Assembly: GCF_037975245.1 (NCBI RefSeq)
Contig: NC_092577.1
Location: forward strand, 24,115,398 to 24,179,397
Direction of reading: 5' to 3'
DNA length: 64,000 nucleotides
From: Apostichopus japonicus
Lineage: Eukaryota > Echinodermata > Holothuroidea > Aspidochirotida > Stichopodidae
How positions within the stretch are numbered: the stretch's first letter is position 1; each line of letters opens with the position of its first letter. Position numbers and translations under genes: made by a program. Positions 53,973 to 64,000 of the stretch are shown piece by piece. Under the pieces are notes generated by a model that saw nothing but the letters and a program-made list of their open reading frames with translations, was not told the DNA's origin and ran no database searches.

Positions 53973-56900
53973 AGTCTTCAGTTACAACTTTACGCATACT
54001 ATGAGCTAACGGATATGGCTTACTTCTAATCGGATCATCCGTTGTGACTGGTATGGTATGCTCGATTAGATTAGTGCTACCAGGCAAACCAATAAGTACA
54101 TCTTCAAAATTAGACAACACTGTTTTGAGCCGTTTTTGCTCACCCTTATCCAAACGATCACATATGTTTGCATCAATACAACCCTCGGTCGACTCGAGCG
54201 GAGGATTATCAATTCCTAATATTTGCAACTCCTTTTCCTCCTCAGTTACGACACTCAAACCTACTGTGTCTCTTGAAACATACTTTTTCAAAAGATTAGC
54301 ATGAAAGGTCTTGACCTTACCCTGTACGTCAATTCTATAATCATTCACGCATATCTTAGCCAATACACTGTATGGACCACGCCACTGCATGGTCAACTTG
54401 TTTGAATCCGTGGGGAGCAGAATCAAAACCTTGTCCCCAGCCTTAAATCTCCTATCTTTAGTTTTCGAGTCGTAATACTTCTTGTATCTAGCGGACGATT
54501 TTGCTAATTCATCCCTTGCTAATTTCCACGTTTCATCTAACCTCTCCCTAAGGTCTAGGATATACTGATAAGTAGTCTTTACTTCCTCTTCATCCACCTC
54601 GCCCGACCACAATTCCCTTAAAATGGTCATGGGACCTCTCACGGTCCTACCATAGAGTAATTCAAAGGGAGAAAAGGCTAGCGACTCCTGTGGGACCTCC
54701 CTGTAAGCAAAGAGTAACGCTGGCAAAAACCGATCCCAATCCTTGGGACGTTCAGCACACATTCTTTTCAGAGTCCCACTGAAGCGCTCCACTAACCCGT
54801 TACACATGGGGTGATACGGTGTTGTGGTTAACTGTTTGATCTGAAGAAGGCGACTTATCTCTTTCATTAATTCACTAGTGAATTGCGTTCCCATATCCGT
54901 GAGTATTTCTGCGGGAATTCCAACCCTAGAGAATATCTCTAACAAGGCCTCGGCAACACATTCTGTAGATATCCCTGATAAGGCTATTGCCTCTGGAAAC
55001 CTAGTAGCATAATCTAGCAAAGTTAGGATATAGCGGTTACCTCTGTCGGTAATTGGAGCGATTGGCCCCACTAAATCTATTGCTACTCGTTGAAATGGTG
55101 TGTCAATTAACGGCATTCTCCCTAATGGAGCTTTACCTACACGCCCCTTTGATACGGTTTTCTGACAAATGTCACAAGACGCGCAAAAGCGTTTGACGTC
55201 GCCTTGAATACCAGGCCAGTAAAAATTGCTTGCAACACGATCTTGAGTTTTCTTTGCACCCAAGTGCCCTGAAAGCGGCGAATCATGTGCAATACTAAGT
55301 ACATTCTGTCGATACCGTTTTGGAACTACAATTTGTTTGAACAATTTTCCATTCTCAACTCGTGGTGAGGTAAATCTACGAAACAGGACAGCATTTTTCA
55401 CTTCGAAAGAAGTTTCATTACCACCTCTTGTTAATCTGACTTTGGCCTCTTTAGCATCACTGAAAAATTTGAGAAATTCCGCCTCTTCCCGTTGTTCTTT
55501 TGAAAGATCCCCCCTTGTCAAACCATTTTCAAAAAACTTCCCCGAAGTCTTAAGTGGCGATAAAGGTCTTTCCCCTTTTGCCTTTTGACCTCTAGTTTGA
55601 ACTGCACCACTAATGGATTCTGACAGCGACTCTTCAGCTTGTAGCCTCGAAGAAGGCTGCCATTTTGGGTTGGGGTCAATGGACCCTCTTACGCCCTCTA
55701 TATTACCTAAGATTACATCGTAAATTGGGCTGTTCATGACAAGAGCCTCCACCTCCCCAACATAAAAAGGAGAGTCCAACAACACTCTAGCGACTGGCAC
55801 ATCGCGAATCGTACCATCGAGCAATACACAACGCCTATTTTCGCCCGTAAATTTACTTTCATCCACAAACTTTCTTCTAACGACCACCGTGCTACAGCCG
55901 GTGTCCCTGAGCACCATCGTCCTGTGACCTTCCAATAACCCCTCCATTACTGGCATATTTTCATTTACACAAACCGCGCTTATAACTGGCAAATTTTGTG
56001 CCCCCATTAGTTCATGACCTCTATGAGCTTGGCATGCGCCCGCGCTTTCATCGCGCTTCTTAGAGTTTTTCTTGTCCTGCGCATTAGGATTTTCGCAACC
56101 GGCCGCCCTCTCAAAATTACCACGACCCCTTGGCGGATTATTCCTTTGCGCTCTACAGTCGCGGGACACGTGACCGTATTCATTACAAGTATAACACCTT
56201 TTACTCTTAGCCCAATCTTTAGACTGATCATTTCGTTCGGCTTGCGAACTCTTCGCATTTACCGCGGCAGGCCTTTTGTCAACCTTTTTACCCCAATTCT
56301 TCCCATGAGCTTCAATGTACTGATCGGCCAATTTTGCTACGTCCTCTAGGCTTTTTGGCTGTCTCTCTTTTACAAACACACCTAGATCTCTATTGAACCC
56401 ATTGAAAAGCTGTTCCTTTAGCATCAAGCCACACAACCCTTCGTAAGACTTAGTGGTATTAGTTAACTCCACCCACCTAGTCAAAAACCCTTTCATTCTC
56501 TCCACAAACTGAAGGTAGGTCTCACCACCTTCCGGTCTAGAATACCTGAATTTCCTACGAAAACCCTCTCCGTTCAAATCATACTTTCTGAGCAATGATG
56601 ACTTTAATCTGTCGTAATCCTTAACATGCTCGTCTGGTAAGCGAGAATATACTGACAACGCTTTCCCTGTGAGGACAGAGCTAAGCAAAACTGCCCATTG
56701 CGTTTTAGGAATTTCGAGAGATGTCATAAATCTCTCGAATCGTTTTAGATACGAGTCTATGTCGTCACACTTTTCATCGAACGCCGGCAAATCCGGTCGT
56801 TTGCGATAGAATTCTTGAACAGAACTTGAACTGACAGAATGTCGTGTAGCATTTTCTTCAGCAATTCTCAGCTCTAATTCTTTTAATTCCCTAGCATGCT

Positions 56901-57018
56901 CTCTCTCAAGTACTCTTTCTTCCCTTGCCCCATTTGACTTTGTTTCAGCAAATCCATTAAGGTCTTTTCCTTCGAAGCCCAGTGTCTTTCCTAATTCTAC
57001 GAATTCCTGAAAACTCAT
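53908..57018 (-). CDS. Gag-protease-integrase polyprotein of Gmr1-like element
   Basis: The ATG at 57018 (MSFQEFVELGK) is preferred over the upstream in-frame ATG at 57156, which lies between LTR and gag. Gag has a charged coiled-coil-like region (about residues 20-60), the retroviral-capsid-like part, and a CCHC knuckle CYTCNEYGHVSRDC. The protease has VLRDTGCSTVVV. The integrase has the zinc-binding SHLGAKKTQDRV ... CASCDICQ motif, then DLVGPI, LTDMGTQFTS and NGLVERFSGTLK carrying the DDE residues. The frame runs on to KPYPLAHSMRK, the start of RT, then shifts near 53975. One indel separates it from the RT ORF. Restoration is not attempted. Confidence 0.9.
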   Translation of the reverse strand: MSFQEFVELGKTLGFEGKDLNGFAETKSNGAREERVLEREHARELKELELRIAEENATRHSVSSSSVQEFYRKRPDLPAFDEKCDDIDSYLKRFERFMTSLEIPKTQWAVLLSSVLTGKALSVYSRLPDEHVKDYDRLKSSLLRKYDLNGEGFRRKFRYSRPEGGETYLQFVERMKGFLTRWVELTNTTKSYEGLCGLMLKEQLFNGFNRDLGVFVKERQPKSLEDVAKLADQYIEAHGKNWGKKVDKRPAAVNAKSSQAERNDQSKDWAKSKRCYTCNEYGHVSRDCRAQRNNPPRGRGNFERAAGCENPNAQDKKNSKKRDESAGACQAHRGHELMGAQNLPVISAVCVNENMPVMEGLLEGHRTMVLRDTGCSTVVVRRKFVDESKFTGENRRCVLLDGTIRDVPVARVLLDSPFYVGEVEALVMNSPIYDVILGNIEGVRGSIDPNPKWQPSSRLQAEESLSESISGAVQTRGQKAKGERPLSPLKTSGKFFENGLTRGDLSKEQREEAEFLKFFSDAKEAKVRLTRGGNETSFEVKNAVLFRRFTSPRVENGKLFKQIVVPKRYRQNVLSIAHDSPLSGHLGAKKTQDRVASNFYWPGIQGDVKRFCASCDICQKTVSKGRVGKAPLGRMPLIDTPFQRVAIDLVGPIAPITDRGNRYILTLLDYATRFPEAIALSGISTECVAEALLEIFSRVGIPAEILTDMGTQFTSELMKEISRLLQIKQLTTTPYHPMCNGLVERFSGTLKRMCAERPKDWDRFLPALLFAYREVPQESLAFSPFELLYGRTVRGPMTILRELWSGEVDEEEVKTTYQYILDLRERLDETWKLARDELAKSSARYKKYYDSKTKDRRFKAGDKVLILLPTDSNKLTMQWRGPYSVLAKICVNDYRIDVQGKVKTFHANLLKKYVSRDTVGLSVVTEEEKELQILGIDNPPLESTEGCIDANICDRLDKGEQKRLKTVLSNFEDVLIGLPGSTNLIEHTIPVTTDDPIRSKPYPLAHSMRKVVTEDYAENGYCGAVKLALRFSHSFG

Positions 57019-57272
57019 GGCTACAGAAAAGCTACAAAAATATTCACTACTGAAATCACATAAACCTCGGCACCCCCAACTCCCTTGACCTAACGTCAAG
57101 AGAACCAATATAGCATGTGCTGTAATACATATCATTTCATGAGAAATATGATGCAATTAAATACATTTGCAAACAGTCAAAGAAGTCAAATCATTTACAC
57201 ATGTCAACAGCAATCGGATGCAGAAAGTCGAGCAGCTAGAGATTGATTTTGCCCTGCACTTCCACCAAAAAG

Positions 57273-58273
57273 TGTCACAAGTAAAGGAGTAATCCCCCAC
57301 CTGGACACGTCTCAATCTGCTTAGCGTTCGACACCCGAGACGAATGACATAAATAAATGACAGACCACCAAGAATTTTGCGAAATGATACATATAATTTA
57401 TTTACAACACGACCAATGACTTTTTGGTCTCGACAAAAGAAACATATAAATACCCAACACAAAAATACACACGTCGGTTAGCATTCGCTAACCCGACCAA
57501 CCCTTCCAAACAGCTCTACTAAGGATTTGCCCTATCGCTTAGATTTCTTCTCTATCGCTTAGATTTCTTCTCTATCGCTTAGATTTCTTCTCTATCGCTT
57601 AGATTTCTTCTCTATCGCTTAGATTTCTTCCGGCTGGTACCCTGCAGGAAGCTCCAGACGGTATGGCGAGCCCCTCACACCAGCGTAGCCATCGGGCCCC
57701 AACACTGCAACCCTATGTGACAAAAACACAACAAAACTACTCACAGGCATGCGCCAAATGGCAAACACATGGCTATACTTATATCTATACCAACGAATAT
57801 TGTCAAACTATGACGTCAAAAGCCCCTATCTGACGTAAAGTCAGCAAGCAACACACAACCAATATGGTGTCACTAATTACCAAATAATACCAAGAACCTC
57901 CAGGTCAACCCTTACCATGAAACACATAATAGCTACTCGATACTACATATCACAATAACAAAATGGCGGCAGCCCGATGTTTGGAAACAGAGCATGGTTA
58001 GAACGCCCTCAAATTGGCGATAACTACCCGTTCCACTACATATGATAATTTCCACAATCAATCAACCCAACCAAAGGCACTAAGGCGAACTTATAATTCG
58101 CACACACTTATACGACCTAAAAATACCTTAAATGCTTTAAACGCATTTGACCCCAAACAATTACAAATTCGTATGCCTAAGCATGGATAAACATTTTAAC
58201 AAACTGACTGAATTGCGAGCCATAGATCGAGGACTCCTTCAAATACAATACATTAATTTCTCCACAAACCCTA
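57273..58273 (-). repeat. 5' LTR of Gmr1-like element, truncated
   Basis: It matches 50899 to about 52058 of the 3' LTR almost perfectly, but has 5 instead of 13 minisatellite units and stops at 58273. About 670 bp (the upstream, promoter-bearing side) are missing. After 58273 the sequence is unrelated intron, with a brief ACTTAAAT microhomology. No target duplication can be read at this end. Confidence 0.85.
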
Positions 58274-58289
58274 CTTAAATATATCTTGG

Positions 58290-59925
58290 CAGCCTCACAA
58301 ATTGATTGTCTGTTTCAGCAAGGGTTTGTTTAACGAGGGAATAGTGAAGTATATACCACTTTATCCAGTCATAAATGTCATTATGTTGGTTGCACTTACA
58401 TACCACTTCCTTGAGATTAGACATGTTAATTACATTATAAGTATATATATTTCATTTTCAAGATATCAAAATAAAATGTGATAGCTTTTGCAATGATCCT
58501 GCTATTGCTTTCATACAATTACTGTTAGGTCAATAATATATGAACAGTGAAGCCCTGTTTGAAGAGTTGACTATTATATATTTTGTCACAAAAAAATCAA
58601 TAGAAAGGACAAGCTCTTGATTTTGGGACAGTAGGATTTTCCGTACAGACAGAAAGTTTTCCTGGTAAAGAAAGATGACGAGAGAAAACAATACAAGTTC
58701 TTGTTTTACACTAAAGGACTTACAGTACATTTGTTCAATTATTATAAGCCACAATTGAAAATTGGAAATGAGACAACTGTGGGTGATTTCACATTGTTTT
58801 GCCATGCACTCCATAAGCCATGGGATAACTTCATTTGCCATGACAGTAATATTTTTTGCCATGGAAGGTTTATTTAGCCCTGTAAGCTTACTTGCAAATT
58901 AAGAAGGGTCACTGTTCGGTGGACGGTCACCTCTGGTAATGTGATTGTGGAATCTATTATTCATATGCCTCATTCTTGAATATTGTTAACCCCATGTTAT
59001 TTTCAAGACTACTTCTGATCAGTGATAAAGCATGGAATTGGGTAAGGAGTATAACGCTTCTCCACTTTACTCCTACTTAGTGTCACATAGATTACAAATA
59101 ATCAATCTTAATAACTGTTATGAAAACACCTTGTCCAATCTACATAGATCTAACTAGTCATCCATGCAACAACCTCTCTTTTCTTCTTAGATTATAAACA
59201 CCATGTTATCAAATGACTCTTTTATGCTAAAATAAATTATTTGTATAATAAAACCCTTCCCAAACAAATTTTCAATTGAAAATGTAATTGTGTTGCATTG
59301 TATTACCTCCACATGTGCTTGCCTTGCATTCTAATTATTATCTGATACACAGAGAATTTGGCCCAACATCCCAAAATATTATGATTGCACAGACTGTATA
59401 ATGTACACTTAACAGGTTTCTGTCCTTCAAAACCAATTGTGTAACTATCCATGCGATCATAACCATAACATTTTGTAAAAGTTGAGTGCATGATACCTAA
59501 ACAACTGGTTTGCAGTGATTTTTCCCCATAAGCAATGCAAAATTTGTTATTCACTGGATGGTGGAAGTCTTAAAATTGACTTCACTTCTCACTAACCTGT
59601 CTCCACACAGCTACTGCACCACTACCTATTTAGTTATTACTGTGAAGACAAATGCCACAAGCATCTCTACTGTACAGGAAACTGGCAGCAATCTGACAAC
59701 ATTATTATACAATATTTTTACTTTTTTTATGCCATAAATCATTAAACAGTCAATTTTCAAAATGATTTTCAGCGCTACGTTAGTTATGGATCCACTACTA
59801 AGGAGACGGTCTTGAAAAAAAAAGAAAATCTTCAATCTCACTTTTTCAAATTCATTAACACACAATTTAAACAATACATTTGAAAGTTATGATCAATTTT
59901 CATTATTTTGTAAGTATTTTTCCTT
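58290..59925. other. Kinase intron, no feature seen
   Basis: AT-rich. No protein-like frame or repeat recognised. Confidence 0.5.
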
Positions 59926-61044
59926 CTTTCAGATGTTGGCATGCCTCATGTATTACATTTTGAGATGGACATGTCCCATTCGAAACCACAGTGCCTTACA
60001 CTGATCAGCCAGAAGGTGTGGTGACAAACATGAAAAAGGGTCAATATAGCCTTAAACATCTTGGAACACATGACACTTTTCAGCCACTATTGGAAAACAT
60101 GCTTAACAGGGATTAAAAACTGAGGCCCACTATTGAGGATTGCATAGCATTTTATGAGGGTAAGTTATTAGGCTAAAACTTCTATGCCTCAGCATGGACT
60201 GAGTAAAACCTTCAACACTGCTTGATTTAGGGTTGGTTAGTTGTAAAGCAGATTAAGAAGCAATTCTTGAAAACTGGTATGTTTAAAGTATGAAAGTACG
60301 GTATAAATATGAATTAAAAACTTTCAAAGGTACGTATACCTCTCAGAAAGTGCTATTCAGAGTTTTCATGTATTGTTTGTTTTGAATGTAAATATTGTTT
60401 TGGAGCTCACCTACATTTCTTGTTTCACAAGCTTTTAGTTCTTACAGAGCATATAGTAAGGCCACAAAAGTTGTCATTAAATAGATTGTTGGATAACCAA
60501 CCCACAAATATAGCATATATACTTACAAATATGTACCAAAAACACAGTCAAAGACAAGTAACAGTGCAGTAATGCTGGAGCAGTGCCTTACAATTAAAAC
60601 TGCACAATTCCCAATTGTTCTCAGCTTGGGATATTTGTAAATGCTTGTTATTACATTTATATATCAATGCAATGGCGGGGCTTCAATTAATTTCAAAGTC
60701 TTTATTAATTTTGCAAGTGACTATGCAGCTGGATTGTAGGATTCTACTGTCTACTAATTGAGTTGAATGATCAAGAGGCAAGAGGCAAGATTGCAATTCA
60801 AGGACGAGTTTGACTAAAAGTTGATTTTACAAAATGTTTGCATATAAGCAGGCATATATCTGTTTAATTGTTCACTGTTTTGGGGCATCAAGTGTGCCAA
60901 AATATCACCTGTTTATATGAACCATTGGCCACTTCAGCTATGTCGAAAATCACTCTGATCTTTTTGTTGTTATCATATTCAATTATTTTTTCTTTTTTAG
61001 AAAATCATCTCAATCCTGATAGTTGCACCATACAATATTGTGCA

Positions 61045-61450
61045 GACACCAAAAATCAAAGTGATCCTTTGCCAGACCAGATGGATGCAGAGACTGTCTT
61101 AAGTGGATCTGCAGACACCAAAAATCAAAGTGATCCTTTGCCAGACCAGATGGATGCAGAGACTGTCTTTAGTGGATCTGCAGACACCAAAATCAAAGTC
61201 ATCCTTTGCCAGACCAGATGGATGCAGAGACTGTCTTAAGTGGATCTGCAGACACAAAAAATCAAAGTGATCCTTTGCCAGACCAGATGGATGCAGAGAC
61301 TGTCTTTAGTGGATCTGCAGACACCAAAAATCAAAGTGATCCTTTGCCAGACCAGATGGATGCAGAGACTGTCTTTAGTGGATCTGCAGACACAAAAAAT
61401 CAAAGTGATCCTTTGCCAGACCAGATGAATGCAGAGACTGTCCTAAGTGC
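61045..61450 (+). repeat. 69-bp coding minisatellite in a kinase exon, six units
   Basis: Six tandem units encode the 23-residue period with DPLPDQMDAETV and SGSADTKNQS. All but one keep the reading frame. The third unit has lost one A in ACCAAAAATCAA near 61190 and shifts the frame. The last unit is variant (ATGAATGCAG...). The exon has AG before 61001 and a GTGAGT donor after 61493. Confidence 0.9.
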
Positions 61451-62904
61451 ATTCTCATTTGTGTCAAGTGGCTTAAAGCATTGGTCCCAGCAGGTGAGTG
61501 GTATTCTGTCCATTGACATGTGTGTTAACTTAAGAAACTTTCTGTTATCAAGAGCATATATCAGGACACACTCACACAGCTGATAGCTATGTGTATGAAA
61601 AGGGAGATAAATACATCCTTCCTTATTGCATACATTTTTTGGTTTATGCGTGTGTTGGGGAATATTTTGTCAGAGTTTGGGTTATCAACAGCCATTTTTG
61701 ACAACAACAGGCAGATTTAGGGATCTTTTCAAAACTTGAAGGCAAGTGAAAACAACATACTGTAAACATTTTTGCTCTCCATACCAAACTTAACTTTGCT
61801 AATGCAATATGCATATAGGTTAGGCCTATTCATTCATTGCAGGGTGAGTTGTATTATTCGGTGTAGGCTGTCCATTATTGTGCCCTTATCTTTAATCTTA
61901 AGGACTTTTTGGTCAAAGACTTGTGATTATCCAGAATACTAATAGCTTTGGTTGAAATTCAGCTCACGCTGTGACAAAGGGTTTTTAATTGGACTCTTAT
62001 TAGCTGCTCTAATTCATACTTGTCATTATGGTATGAGTTACTGTACCATTGGTGCTCTTGTAAACTCCTTTAAGAGGTTATTTGACATTTATGTGAACAT
62101 TCTCTTTTGTGCATGCATGGATATGAATATTACTGACTTGTAAAGAAAGTTGTTCACTATCTGTTATTTCTAGTGTTAGAATTTACATGATTGTGCTTCA
62201 GACTTTGAAACTCGATCAAAAGTAAGATCCTAAATCTACTCTTCAATTAAGAGCATAAATGTGGTTTATATTCACATTTATAAGTGACATATTATACTCA
62301 CTTCAATTTTTCTTAACCTATCTGATTTTGCTATACAGAATCATATACAGAAGCTGGCAGACCTCCATGGTTGTACAGTAGATATACTGCAATGATAGAG
62401 AGTACCACAACCCATGTTATTCTCATTGCTGCTGAGTATTGTTGTAACTCTATTTTAATGTCTTCTCATTCTTTTATCAGTTAGTTACCTCGCTTCATGT
62501 TATTGGTAACTTCAAAATCTTTTAAGTAATCATTAACCAACAGCACATGTGAATAAAATATCTGAACTCATGGATTTCAGTATTCTTTCATATATCTTCA
62601 TGTTTCAGTTTAATTGCTGGGTGTGATAAGGAGTTCTTTAATACCCTGAGAAGTGTGCACTTGTTGACATTGTCAAAATTCTGACCTTAGGCTGACCTTC
62701 TTGAATGTCATTCATAAACTTTATTAACTATTGCAGGTTGTGTACATACATTTTATCAAGGACTGATTAGGTAATTTCACAAACAATAAAGGAAGCAAAA
62801 TCACTTTGTGTTTTAAATCTTTTTTGCAGAAAAGGGGAAATGTCCCAGAACTATGAAGTATATTACAGGCATTGCTGCTGGATTGTGGATAGTGAGCTAC
62901 TCAT

Positions 62905-64000
62905 GTAAGTTTAAATGAATTTGTCTGTCCATGTGACTATATATGTTTATAATATGTTCTTATCACCTGCACATATGCTTGATCAGTCCTTACCTGCAGT
63001 GTTGTACAAAGATTCTGTTTCTGATTTAGGACTATGCCCTATACAGTAGGACAAAAGTCATTCAGTATGTAGATGTTGGTCACTCAGTAAGGCATTGTCA
63101 GGGCAGAAAAGGATAAAAAAGTCAAAACTATAGAACATCAAAGGGTGACGACAGATTTAAGTTCAAGAGTGGCTTTGGGCTTTGGACAAAATGTTAACCA
63201 AAATAAGCAACACCCATCAGTTGCTTTAGCGATAGCAGAACTCATATAGAACTATCTTTAAAAAACTTTTTCAGTTACAACTTTTAAATATGGAATTGCT
63301 TCCAATTATGTGTCTCTCTGCTAAGCACTTATAATCATCCTTGTTTGAAACAGGTCATTTTGTAAATGGAAGTTATATATGGTACAACACAGTCACTTGA
63401 CATATTGCGAGTGATTAGACAGTTAAATGGAAGTTGCATTGGGCATACAGTTTCAAAACATTTGTGTGTTATTGGAATTTGAAATATACTGACTACATGT
63501 GTAGGTTTCACTCCTTTATGCTTGGAGCATGTGTGGTATGGCAGAAGGTAATGATGATATGTTAATGCGTGCAAATTAAGAAACAATTTTGTTCTGTCCA
63601 CCTGTTTGCATTAGGGGTGCTTCTTTGCATGCCACTCATTTGAATGAGTTTTTGAAATTTGGCTGAGCCATTTTGGTTCCTGAACTTGTGATAATGATCA
63701 TAAATAGACAAATGTCTTTCAGCTCAGCAAATGTGCATATATTGAGAATGATCTCTTGCTATTACTTCATTGAATATATGTTGAAAGCAGTTCTTAATGG
63801 TAGATATTAAGCTTCCAATTTTATTTCTTTGCCGACGGTAGTTTTGGTAATTTCTATAATAATTAAGAGGTACAGCACTTGAGATTTTAAGAAGTTCTGA
63901 AAATCAGCCATTAGAAATGTAATGTACTGTAGATAATGGTACTTCATGTTTTGTCTATCCTCATCCCTTTGTAATATAGGGGTACAATCTTCCCTCAAAG
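62905..64000. other. No gene seen
   Basis: AT-rich intron or spacer to the window end. No supported feature. Confidence 0.5.

Larger units (their letters stand above)
50899..58273 (-). mobile_element. Gmr1-like LTR retrotransposon, integrase before RT
   Basis: A nearly intact Ty3/gypsy-group element on the minus strand inside the kinase intron. The order is 5' LTR (right, truncated), gag, protease, integrase, RT, RNase H, 3' LTR (left, complete). The integrase lying before RT matches the Gmr1 group described from deuterostomes. A purine tract GGAGGGGGTGG at 52731-52741 abuts the 3' LTR, and TGGTGGAAGTGC next to the 5' LTR at about 57268 is a candidate primer-binding site. The LTRs are almost identical, so the insertion is young. 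Confidence 0.92.
46932..62904 (+). pseudogene. IRE1/RNase L-like protein kinase, multi-exon, broken
   Basis: Exons at 46932-47029, 49233-~49724, 50677-50834, 59933-60159, 61001-61493 and possibly 62830-62904 are bounded by GT-AG and mostly join in phase. Kinase motifs in order: glycine loop region IADGSNGAQIFIG, VAIKRL, HRDLKPSN, LLGDFGISR, GTLCWTSPE, SSDIQ followed by MLACLMYYIL, and LRPTIEDC. HRD and DFG are intact. The pattern fits IRE1-like kinases. A 16-bp tandem duplication at 49428-49459, a frameshift near 49545, frameshifts in 59933-60159 and a TAA near 60110 show it is dead. No KEN ribonuclease domain was recognised. Confidence 0.7.

Noticed and set aside
56007-56349. ORFs on both strands over the Gag-protease region
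   Set aside because: They overlap the continuous Gag-protease-integrase frame and have no features of their own.

Overview
The window is nuclear DNA from an animal, most likely a marine invertebrate deuterostome (echinoderm, hemichordate or amphioxus; I cannot say which). The evidence is GT-AG introns, Tx1/CR1/DIRS/Ty3 retroelements, IRE1-like and P2X7-like gene remnants, and an LTR element of the Gmr1 type (integrase before reverse transcriptase), a gene order reported from deuterostomes. I found no operons, no rRNA or tRNA genes and no CRISPR. Almost every coding segment is broken, and the window reads as layered, nested mobile DNA.

Layout. 1-3.3 kb: decayed Ty3/gypsy element on the minus strand, with a 96-bp LINE tail inserted in its RT. 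5.2-5.7 kb: head-to-head LINE tails. 6.2-9.2 kb: spliced remnant of an integrase-core-domain gene. 10.2-16.2 kb: AT-rich, no gene seen. 16.2-25.5 kb (minus): a large unrecognised gene with a cysteine-peptidase-like N-terminus, a possible DDE/RNase-H-fold centre, an IQ-like motif and a BRCT domain. A 4.9-kb full-length Tx1-like LINE splits it, with a 13-bp target duplication. A HECT N-lobe exon lies just upstream at 25.8-26.3 kb. 26.9-30.7 kb: a mosaic of a CR1/Jockey-like 3' half and a Tx1-like 5' half. 31.3-34.6 kb (plus): a second unrecognised gene with a PIN/FEN-like nuclease core and a CXC-type cysteine-rich tail. 35.1-36.0 kb: the helicase end and endonuclease of a Helentron-like element, also hit by a LINE tail. 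37.7-38.3 kb: LINE RT remnant. 38.6-41.5 kb: P2X7-like pseudogene with an ORF1-only LINE inserted in an exon. 43.0-46.7 kb: long (TA)n microsatellite abutting a DIRS-type element with RT, RNase H, tyrosine recombinase and terminal repeats. 46.9-62.9 kb: exons of an IRE1/RNase L-like kinase pseudogene whose introns hold a 95-bp minisatellite, a hAT-like MITE and a 7.4-kb Gmr1-like LTR retrotransposon. 62.9-64 kb: nothing seen.

The best candidates for something undescribed are the peptidase/DDE-like/BRCT gene and the PIN/CXC gene. They point away from each other and flank the mosaic LINE. The retroelement insertions act as natural markers: several have readable target duplications that show the original continuity of the genes they interrupt.
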